Source: Thermoproteota archaeon (GTDB lineage: Archaea; Thermoproteota; EX4484-205; JAAOZP01). Taken from it: a stretch of DNA of 10,508 bases. The stretch is taken from positions 1 to 10,508 of the forward strand of contig JAOAJQ010000002.1 of assembly GCA_026414125.1 (NCBI GenBank), read 5' to 3'. Made by a program: the position numbers and the translations under genes. The notes under the pieces are model-generated. The model worked only from the letters and a program-made list of their open reading frames with translations. It made no database searches and was not told the DNA's origin. This document shows positions 1 through 6,300 of this stretch, one piece after another; position 1 is the first letter of the stretch, and every line of letters begins with the position of its first letter.

Positions 1-21
1 GATAAAAGGGTTTCTCAACAG

Positions 22-28
22 TTTTAAG
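22..28 (+). promoter_or_regulatory. possible TATA box for trm1
   Basis: The A/T stretch TTTTAAG lies about 26 bases upstream of position 51, the usual spacing between an archaeal TATA box and its transcription start. A transcript beginning near 51 would have a leader of about 20 bases that contains the G-rich site before the ATG at 72. This rests on motif and spacing only; no clear BRE is seen. Confidence 0.3.
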
Positions 29-60
29 CAGTTTAACGGATACTGGAAGCGTGGAGAAAC

Positions 61-66
61 AGGGGG
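61..66 (+). promoter_or_regulatory. ribosome binding site choosing the ATG at 72 for trm1
   Basis: AGGGGG is followed by five bases and then ATG at 72. The alternative in-frame GTG at 51 has only a weak GGAA before it. Starting at 72 also gives the N-terminus seen in archaeal Trm1 proteins, a short stretch leading into an EGKA-like motif (here EGRA). Confidence 0.5.
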
Positions 67-71
67 ACGGC

Positions 72-1235
72 ATGGATTTCGAAACAATAGTGATCAGAGA
101 GGGAAGGGCCGAAATAATCGTTCCCAAACTGGATTACTACAGGGTTTCACCGAACGAATACGTGCCTTCTAAGGCGCCAGTATTCTACAATCCTTTGATG
201 AAAGAGAACAGGGATTTTACAGTCATAGTTGCTAATGTGATCAGGAGGGGGGTGGGGCACAGACTCTGCTTTGGAGATTCTATGGCGGGCGTTGGAGTAA
301 GATCAATAAGGGTTCTTACGGAGGCCGAGTGGGATGAGGCATATGCGAACGATGTAAGCCAAAGAGCCTTTGCAACCATAGTTATGAACGTTAAGCTTAA
401 CAGGCTGGAGGACAGGATGCATACGTCTAAAACGGATGCAAATATTTTCCACGTGGAACATTCCCTTAGTGGCAGCAGGTTTGACATGCTTGAGCTAGAT
501 CCTTTCGGAACACCCGTCAGGTTTCTTGACACCTGTTTTCAAGCTGTTAAACATGGTGGCGTGCTCAGCGTAACCGCTACTGACACAGCCAACCTTTTCG
601 GCGTGCATAAGCGGGCTGCAAGAATGCTTTATGGTGTGAATGTTTTAAAAACTGGCTTCATGCGGGAGATCGGAGTCAGGGTTCTGCTTAAAGCGGTGGC
701 TGAGGCTGCCGCTAGGAATGAAAGGGGAATCGAACCTATTGTTTCGGTTACAAGGAGGCATTACGTTAAGGTTTTTGTAAGAGTTTTAAAGGGTAGGAAA
801 CACGCTTTTAAAAGTGTTTCGCAAATCAGGTTTCTCAAATTAAGGAGGGTTGAGAAAATATATGAGCCAATAGGAGTGGTTGACGTTGAAAGCTGCGAGA
901 AGGATTTCTTGCTGCTAGGCCCGCTCTACACGGGTCAGACATGCTCCAGAGAATGGCTTGAGAAAATGCTGCTTCAGGAAACAGAGGGAACCCTTATCAA
1001 CAAAGATGTTTTCAGAACTCTTGAAACCCTCATCTCGGATGATCAGAAGATTGTGGGAAGCATTGATTTAACCGGGCTGGCTTCAAGCCTACATGTAAAT
1101 CCCCCGCCGAGAAGCCTTATTATAGAGAGGCTTGTGAAAGAAGGGTTTACAGCATGCAGAAGCGGTTTCGACAATAATTGCGTAAGGACTGATGCTGGGC
1201 TTGACGAGCTTGTTAGAATTATTAGAAGCCTTTGA
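72..1235 (+). CDS. trm1: tRNA (guanine(26)-N2)-dimethyltransferase Trm1
   Basis: This cytoplasmic SAM-dependent enzyme makes N2,N2-dimethylguanosine at position 26 of tRNAs, stabilising the tRNA core. The 387-residue protein has the Trm1 FYNP-x-M-x-x-NRD motif near residues 38-48. The SAM-binding region is around 67-80 (FGDSMAGVGVRSIR), the catalytic-domain DPFG-T-P motif around 143-148, and the VTATDT strand follows at about 167-172. The C-terminal domain keeps GPLYTGQ and a final RTDA-like segment. I see no CxxC pairs of the kind that bind zinc in the C-terminal domain of some archaeal Trm1 proteins; the cysteines there (about 275, 291, 362, 370) are scattered. The start at 72 is preferred over GTG at 51 because of the G-rich site at 61-66 and family N-termini. 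The gene stands alone on its strand and ends 14 bases inside the convergent rlmE gene. Family identity is firm; substrate position is inferred from the family. Confidence 0.93.
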   Translation: MDFETIVIREGRAEIIVPKLDYYRVSPNEYVPSKAPVFYNPLMKENRDFTVIVANVIRRGVGHRLCFGDSMAGVGVRSIRVLTEAEWDEAYANDVSQRAFATIVMNVKLNRLEDRMHTSKTDANIFHVEHSLSGSRFDMLELDPFGTPVRFLDTCFQAVKHGGVLSVTATDTANLFGVHKRAARMLYGVNVLKTGFMREIGVRVLLKAVAEAAARNERGIEPIVSVTRRHYVKVFVRVLKGRKHAFKSVSQIRFLKLRRVEKIYEPIGVVDVESCEKDFLLLGPLYTGQTCSREWLEKMLLQETEGTLINKDVFRTLETLISDDQKIVGSIDLTGLASSLHVNPPPRSLIIERLVKEGFTACRSGFDNNCVRTDAGLDELVRIIRSL

Positions 1236-1842
1236 AAAACTTTGCGACCAGATAAAATTCTGAACTCCCCTTGCGGGAAGCCTTGGGCTTAAACCTTTTA
1301 ACAAACCTGAAGCTTCTCAAAACCCTTCTGTAAACTCTGTCGGAACCCTCTCCCTCGAAAACCTTAATCACCATCGACCCGTTTGTCTTCAATAGGTCTC
1401 TTGACAATTGGACGACTTTCTCAACCATCTCAATCTGCCTAGCATGATCAAGCTCGTAGACCCCAGACATGTTAGGCGAGAGGTCTGAAAGAATCACGTC
1501 AAACTTACTTTTAGATTCTTTTAGAACTTTTTCAACAAATTCCTCATCAAAAACGTCGAGTACGATCGTCTTAGTATTTTCTAATCCTAGGTTTTCAACC
1601 TTCCTAATATCCACCCCGATGACCAGCCCAGTGTCGCCGACGGCTTCGGAAGCAACCTGAAGCCATCCTCCGGGGGCACACCCAACATCTAGAACAACAT
1701 CTCCTTTTCTGATAACCCTGTACTTATCCAGTATTTGCTTAAGCTTGTACGACGCCCTGCTACGATATCCCTCTTTTTTAGAAAGTATAAAATAAGGATC
1801 ACGCTTCCTTTCTTGAAGCCACCGCTTCTTTGACTTCAACAT
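1222..1842 (-). CDS. rlmE: 23S rRNA 2'-O-methyltransferase RlmE/FtsJ family
   Basis: This is a SAM-dependent RNA ribose 2'-O-methyltransferase of the RrmJ/FtsJ family. In bacteria the family methylates U2552 in the A loop of 23S rRNA; the archaeal target is presumed equivalent. The 206-residue protein carries the SAM motif LDVGCAPGGW (51-60) and the K-D-K-E catalytic tetrad at K33, D120, K160 and E195, spaced almost as in E. coli RrmJ (38, 124, 164, 199). The N-terminal RSRASYKL segment is typical. A longer reading frame opens upstream at 1890, but ATG 1842 is preceded by GGAGGAG and matches family length, so I chose it. This start lies inside the TFE-beta gene (44-base overlap), implying co-translation. 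It is the last gene of the leftward cluster and its 3' end overlaps trm1 tail to tail by 14 bases. Confidence 0.93.
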   Translation of the reverse strand: MLKSKKRWLQERKRDPYFILSKKEGYRSRASYKLKQILDKYRVIRKGDVVLDVGCAPGGWLQVASEAVGDTGLVIGVDIRKVENLGLENTKTIVLDVFDEEFVEKVLKESKSKFDVILSDLSPNMSGVYELDHARQIEMVEKVVQLSRDLLKTNGSMVIKVFEGEGSDRVYRRVLRSFRFVKRFKPKASRKGSSEFYLVAKFFKGF

Positions 1843-2212
1843 CTGCTCCTCCAACGCCAATCGTAAGTATCCACTTGTCCAGTAGTTCACAACGTTCAGG
1901 GCTTATTGCAGATCCTGATGAGCAACTTCTATTGAAATGTGGGCATGCAAAGCACGGTGAACCCTTCAACGAATCTATCTTTGGAACCTTGCGCGTCGAA
2001 TAGAGCTTATAGGTCCATCTCTCCTTGTGAAGAACCTTCTCTCTCTTTATCAGCCCCCAAGACTCCAGTTTCAAGCAGATTCTTGATCCCTCCCTGCTTG
2101 AAATGTTAAGCATCTTGTATAGGTCCGTCTGAACCACCCCGTCCTTTGAACGCATTATGATGTTAAGGACCTTCCCCTCAAGCCTGTATCTTCTCGAAAC
2201 CTTTCTGACCAC
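1799..2212 (-). CDS. tfeB: transcription initiation factor TFE subunit beta (RPC39-type, Fe-S)
   Basis: TFE-beta pairs with TFE-alpha to help archaeal RNA polymerase open promoter DNA. It is related to RPC39/RPC6 of eukaryotic RNA polymerase III. The 137-residue protein has an N-terminal winged helix-turn-helix (about 10-72) with a recognition-helix-like segment SREGSRICLKLESWGL. A cysteine cluster at C87, C90, C97 and C108 (C-x2-C-x6-C-x10-C) follows. The cluster sits in a CP...C...ISP-x-x-C...W context that closely mirrors, from memory, the C-terminal iron-sulfur motif of human RPC39 (C-x2-C-P, then EISPSNC and a Trp). The roughly 25 residues after the cluster are probably flexible. The start is GTG at 2212, preceded by GGTGGTGAT at 2222-2230. 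It follows GAR1 after a 59-base gap that may hold its own promoter, and overlaps rlmE by 44 bases. A generic HTH regulator is the alternative, but the cysteine pattern argues against it. Confidence 0.88.
   Translation of the reverse strand: MVRKVSRRYRLEGKVLNIIMRSKDGVVQTDLYKMLNISSREGSRICLKLESWGLIKREKVLHKERWTYKLYSTRKVPKIDSLKGSPCFACPHFNRSCSSGSAISPERCELLDKWILTIGVGGADVEVKEAVASRKEA
1846..1852 (-). promoter_or_regulatory. strong Shine-Dalgarno site for rlmE inside the TFE-beta gene
   Basis: Read on the minus strand, GGAGGAG is followed by CAG and then ATG at 1842; the GGAGG core is five bases from the start. It fixes the rlmE start and excludes the longer in-frame opening at 1890. The site is within the coding sequence of the upstream gene. 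Confidence 0.75.
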
Positions 2213-2251
2213 CGAGGCTTTATCACCACCTTTATGATAGCGTTTTCCAAG

Positions 2252-2267
2252 CTATAAAGGTTTTCCG
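2252..2267 (-). promoter_or_regulatory. BRE-TATA-like promoter for the TFE-beta/rlmE pair
   Basis: On the minus strand CGGAAAA (2267-2261), CC, then TTTATAG (2258-2252) matches the layout of an archaeal BRE plus TATA box. Expected transcription start is near 2229, right at the GGTGGTGAT ribosome site (2230-2222), so the leader would be very short. It lies just downstream of the GAR1 stop and would let TFE-beta and rlmE be expressed apart from the ribosomal gene cluster. Motif evidence only. Confidence 0.5.
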
Positions 2268-2271
2268 AGCA

Positions 2272-2505
2272 CTATGCTTTTCTAGGTTTAAAAAACACGA
2301 CGTCGCCTTTCCCAACTTTCCCAACGTTTCTTTTTAAAACCACCACTGCATAGGGCTCTTTAACAGGACCTATTATGTCTGTAACGCTGCCCATCGGCTT
2401 CATATCCCTGCTTAGGACGAGGGAGCCTAAGCCAACCAGTCCCTCAAGCCTAACTAAAGCAATTCTGTTGTTAAGAATGTTTTCAACAGTCCCTTTACGT
2501 TTCAA
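2272..2505 (-). CDS. gar1: H/ACA RNA-protein complex component GAR1
   Basis: GAR1 is the small beta-barrel protein of the H/ACA ribonucleoprotein. It binds the catalytic subunit Cbf5 and aids substrate turnover during RNA-guided pseudouridylation of rRNA. The 77-residue protein shows the GAR1 core: KGTVENI at the N-terminus, an LGSLV strand near 26-30, and the signature MGSVTDIIGPVKEPYAVV at about 38-55. The glycine/arginine-rich tails of eukaryotic GAR1 are absent, as usual in archaea. The start is TTG at 2505, preceded by a GGGGGGTG ribosome site about six bases away. It shares four bases (TTGA) with the SRP19 stop, indicating translational coupling. Confidence 0.92.
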   Translation of the reverse strand: MKRKGTVENILNNRIALVRLEGLVGLGSLVLSRDMKPMGSVTDIIGPVKEPYAVVVLKRNVGKVGKGDVVFFKPRKA

Positions 2506-2798
2506 CCAGCACCCCCCTTCATGGTTCTCACAATTTTTTCAATAACGCTCTTCTTCCGCATATTCTTGCAGAAAACCACTATTCTCCCACACTTAACATT
2601 GTTGACTCTTGGATATACCTTGTCGGGTTCTACGTCGATCTTTAAGCCAAGCTTTCTACAGGCTTCCTCAATCCTAGCCAGGCTTGGAGAATCAACCGCA
2701 AGACTCTTAGGGACACGCCTACCCATTTTTCGTGAAGCCTTGGAATCAAAATACCATGGATAAACTATTACGTAGCGTTCCTTAGAAATGCTTTTCAT
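2502..2798 (-). CDS. srp19: signal recognition particle 19 kDa protein SRP19
   Basis: SRP19 binds the tips of helices 6 and 8 of archaeal 7S RNA and promotes assembly of SRP54 onto the particle that targets nascent secretory and membrane proteins. The 98-residue protein has the family N-terminus YVIVYPWYFDSKASRKMGRR (about 9-28) and the following VPKSLAVDSP motif. It also has the DKVYPR segment near 59-64 and a conserved GRIVV strand near 71-75. The basic C-terminus ends in KGGAG. Start ATG 2798 overlaps the eS8 stop in an ATGA arrangement, and its stop overlaps the GAR1 start, so the three genes are almost certainly one operon. Confidence 0.95.
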   Translation of the reverse strand: MKSISKERYVIVYPWYFDSKASRKMGRRVPKSLAVDSPSLARIEEACRKLGLKIDVEPDKVYPRVNNVKCGRIVVFCKNMRKKSVIEKIVRTMKGGAG

Positions 2799-3184
2799 TT
2801 TTCAAAAACCAGTTTAGCGTTCACAACCCCGTTAGAGCCTAGTTTAGAAGTCACTATAGCATTGCCCACTTCAGTCTTTATTATAGCACCCTTGGTTATT
2901 ATCTTCATCCTTCCGAACTCTCTGTTCGCAGGGTTATCAATCACGTCTAAAACCTTGGCTTTCACAACCCTCTCCTTTTCAATAGCAACGTTAGCATAAG
3001 CAGCCTGAATAACCCTAAGCTTTAATCCTCCTCCTCTGACCCTAACCTTCTCAACAATATTATTCTCCCCGAGTCTCGTAAGGGTTGGCGGCCGCCCCAT
3101 TTCATACTTGCGTTTACCCCTGTTGGGGTGACTTTTACCACCGGTCTTCTTCCTCTTGAATATGTCTCCGTGGTATACTGACAA
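2795..3184 (-). CDS. rps8e: 30S ribosomal protein eS8
   Basis: This is an archaeal/eukaryotic-type small ribosomal subunit protein without a bacterial counterpart. The 129-residue sequence begins with the eS8 hallmark SVYHGD, followed by KTGGKSHPNRGKRKYEMGRP at about 13-32. The later ITKGAIIKTEVGNAIVTSKLG and GVVNAKLV segments are also typical of the family. Length matches archaeal eS8. The start is TTG at 3184. Little Shine-Dalgarno complementarity precedes it, but a TATA-like box about 30 bases upstream would give a near-leaderless message, which fits. It is the first gene of the leftward cluster. Confidence 0.96.
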   Translation of the reverse strand: MSVYHGDIFKRKKTGGKSHPNRGKRKYEMGRPPTLTRLGENNIVEKVRVRGGGLKLRVIQAAYANVAIEKERVVKAKVLDVIDNPANREFGRMKIITKGAIIKTEVGNAIVTSKLGSNGVVNAKLVFEK

Positions 3185-3379
3185 CCTGTCCCAGTCTTCT
3201 TAAAATAATGCTTAAAAACTTATTCCTAGGCTTTTATGCTAAGCTTTATGAGGCTGTGGAGCGGCTTAACCCTTCGTTTTCGAAGCGAGGATGGCTCTAT
3301 AAGTTGTATTAAAATTAAAAAGACTATGAATCTTATTCTGAGGCTAATAGTGTCAGCTGATGCGGAGAGGGTTTAGAGA
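3185..3379. promoter_or_regulatory. divergent intergenic region between the eS8 and smc operons
   Basis: These 195 bases separate two outward-reading operons and are the largest gap in the window. Besides the eS8 promoter, I see a perfect hairpin CTTCG-TTTT-CGAAG at 3272-3285. A/T-rich candidate TATA segments for smc lie at 3295-3303 (CTCTATAAG) and 3308-3321 (ATTAAAATTAAAAA). A GGAGAGG ribosome site at 3364-3370 lies nine bases before the TTG start of smc. No tRNA, convincing C/D box sRNA or coding frame was found. Confidence 0.5.
3209..3222 (-). promoter_or_regulatory. TATA-like promoter of the eS8 operon
   Basis: On the minus strand AATAAG is followed by TTTTTAAG, centred near 3214. Transcription would start near 3188, only a few bases before the TTG start at 3184. 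This agrees with the poor ribosome site there. Motif and spacing evidence only. Confidence 0.5.
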
Positions 3380-6300
3380 TTGCATCTGACAAGGATTGAA
3401 ATCAGTAATTTCAAGTCGATAGGCGGTCGACAGGTTGTAAACCTAAGTAGAGGCTTAACTGTTTTAACAGGTAGGAACGGTTCTGGAAAATGCGTAGCCC
3501 CCTGGACAATCATAGAGCAGCCGTGGGGAGGGTTGGCCGTGGAATCCTTTTTCAAGAAAGCATCTTCAGAGGGCATTCGAATCAAGCTGGCAGATGGGGA
3601 ATACGTGATTCCCCTTGAAAGGGAGCCGCTTATAAGCTACTATACGCTTCTAGGGAGGAGCGTTGAAGCAAGTGTTAGTGCCATTTTCAGGAAGCCCTAC
3701 AAGGGCTGGATGTTAAAAGTAGAAACAGCGAATGGCAGAAAGATCGAGGTAACACCGGAACACAGGCTGATGCTGGCTGACAGGAAGGGTGCATACAAGT
3801 GGGTTGAGGCTTCACAGCTCTCAGAAGGCATGAAGATAATGGTTATTGACGGTGGGAAAGCAAGCCTTGATGTTTTAAACAGGATTGTTAGGAATATTTG
3901 GAGAGGAGAAGTATATGACATATATGTTGAGAATATCGGCTCATATGTTACTGGGGACGGTCTTGTAGTTCACAACAGTAATTTAATTGACGCAATACGT
4001 TTCGCTCTTGGTGAAAACAATCCTAGGCTTCTTAGGATAGATAGGCTTTCCTCATTGGTCAATGATAACGCGGGCAAGGAAGCGGAGACTTATGTGAAAA
4101 TAACTATAGATAATAGTGACTTAACAATACCAGGTCAAGAGAAGCTTATAACAGTTTCTAGAAGAATGGGGAGGGATGGGGAAAGCACGTATTATCTCAA
4201 TGGTAGAAGAACCTCTAAAAACGTTGTTGAAGAAACTATCTCTTCAACAGGCCTTTCTGCAAGAGGCTACAACATAATACCGCAGGGAGAGATTTCACGA
4301 CTGGCTGATAAAAATCCTGTGGAGAGAAGAAAAGAAATAGAACAGGCACTAGGCTTAGCACAGTACGATGAGAGGAAAGCTGAGGCGATCAGCAACCTGC
4401 AGCAGGCGGATAATAATCTTAGAGTAGCGCAGGCTAGGCTTCAAGAGATCGATAGGAGAATGCTTCAACTAGAAAGAGAGAGAAATATTCTACTCAGAAG
4501 AAGAATGCTTGAGAAAGAAGTGGAGAAGATGCAGATGATTATCAATTCGTTCGAGTATTGGAGGCTTACCAGGAAACTGGAGGAAATATCCCGAAGCTTG
4601 GAGGAAAATATTGCTTTACAAAACAAGCTTGAAGCAGAGATTGCCTCCAGACAGGCTGAGAAGAAGAGCCTTATAGAAAGGATGGAGGAGCTTTTAGAAA
4701 CAGCTGCTTCAGCAACCCCTGACGCGGAGAGGATTAGGCTCCAATATGAGTTGAAAGACTTTGAGAAAAGGCTTGGAGAAGCCTTTGAAAAGCTTGAGAG
4801 AAACAGAAGTGAGTTAAACACGATTAAAAGAGAATTGTCGAAAACTAGGCGGAAGAGAAGTAAGAGAATAAGGAAAACAACTCGCTTAGCAAAGGATTAT
4901 AGACGTATGGTTGAAAAACACTCTTCAATCAACACTCGAATCCTTTGTCTTCTGAACGAGAAGAAGAGGCTTCAAGAGGTTGAGAAACAACAAGAAGCGG
5001 TGGTTTCCAGTATGATGAACAGGCTGATCCTAATTAACAGAGATTTAGACCGGCTGATGCTTGAAGAGGAGAGTTCGGAAAGAATGTTAAGAGAAGTCAT
5101 TACCTATTATGACAATCTAAAGAGGAAAATAGGGTCTTTAAGCATAAGGAGGAAGAGGGAGACGGTTAGAAAAAGCAGGATAATAGAGAAGCTGGCTGAT
5201 CTTGATAGAGTTTTAGCGGAGAGGAGAAAAATGCTTGATGAAATAATGAACACCGTTACAATCTTAATGGGTAGTTTAGATTCATTTAGAATCATTTTTG
5301 CAAAAGCGTCTGGAATAGCGGACTACGCTATTCAGGATGAGAGAAGGAGGAGGGTTCTAGACCTTGTAAAAAACGTTTCTGAGAAAAAAAGCTTAAGTAT
5401 TTACGGAATTCTAAGAGAAAACCTTTGGTTTCCAAGGGAGTTGAGTAGAGCTGTTGAAAGCTTGGCTGGCGATTGGATGGATGCTGTACTCGTTAAGAGT
5501 ACCCTAGACATGCTTTTCCTAATTAACTTTCTAGGAGGGAAAGGTATTGGGATCAAAGTTTTAACCTCTGAGGGAGAAGTAAACAAGAAAGAGATACCGC
5601 TTGAACTCAGTAAGCGTGGCAAACATGTAATGGATGTTGTCAAATACCCTAAGAGTATTGAGAAACATGTCTTAAAACTTTTCTGGAACAGCATTGTAGT
5701 TAACACTACCGAGGACGCTCTCGTCTTCGCTAGAAGAGGGTTTAGGGCAGCAACTATAAATGGTGAGGTTTTCACCGTCGAAGGGGGGCTAGTCAGGGAG
5801 AATATTGAGGAGAAGATTGAAAGCATTAGAAGAGTTGTGAAAAGCTTCTCCGAGAAAGCCAGCGAGTTATCCAGAATACTTGAGACCATGAATAGCCATG
5901 TAAGACCAGTTTTAAACAGTAAAATAGTTGAAGCAGCAAGTATTCGAAGCAGGCTTGCCGAGGATCTGAATACAATTGACTCTCGTATGGAGGAGCTGGG
6001 AGAACAGCTAGACACTTTGACTAGCGAATATTTAGAAGCATCTCGAAGATTGAGCCAAATATTCAAAAAACAGGACACAGGTAAAAAGCGCCTATTGGAA
6101 ATGGAAAGAACAAGATTAAAATCCTTAATCGCAGCTAGAGAGAAAAATATCACTAGGATTCGTAAGAGAATAAAGTTAATTGAAAACGAATTGAGCATGC
6201 TGGAAAAGAAGAGAGAGTTTTTAAAAAACAGACTAGTCTTGATTGAGAACATTATCAGCAATCTACATAGAAAGGTTGCGGAATACAGGAATACTGAGAA

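Noticed and set aside
51..71. GTG at 51 as the trm1 start
   Set aside because: Weak ribosome site and an N-terminus not like other Trm1 proteins. It remains possible because 51 is near the predicted transcription start.
185..532. 115-codon minus-strand frame within trm1
   Set aside because: Lies fully opposite a strongly conserved gene and shows no recognisable motif.
1843..1890. N-terminal extension of RlmE from ATG 1890
   Set aside because: The extra 16 residues are not family-like and have no ribosome site, while ATG 1842 has GGAGGAG and gives the expected tetrad numbering.
3356..3389. C/D box small RNA (CTGATGC ... CTGA) before and across the smc start
   Set aside because: The box-like elements are about 28 bases apart with no internal C'/D' pair and imperfect C box, and they overlap the smc ribosome site and first codons.
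3500..3960. Homing endonuclease domain in the SMC intein
   Set aside because: There is no LAGLIDADG-like motif and not enough length between splicing blocks B and F.
4465..4821. 118-codon minus-strand frame within smc
   Set aside because: Same Ser/Phe/Leu-rich antisense shadow of coiled-coil coding sequence.
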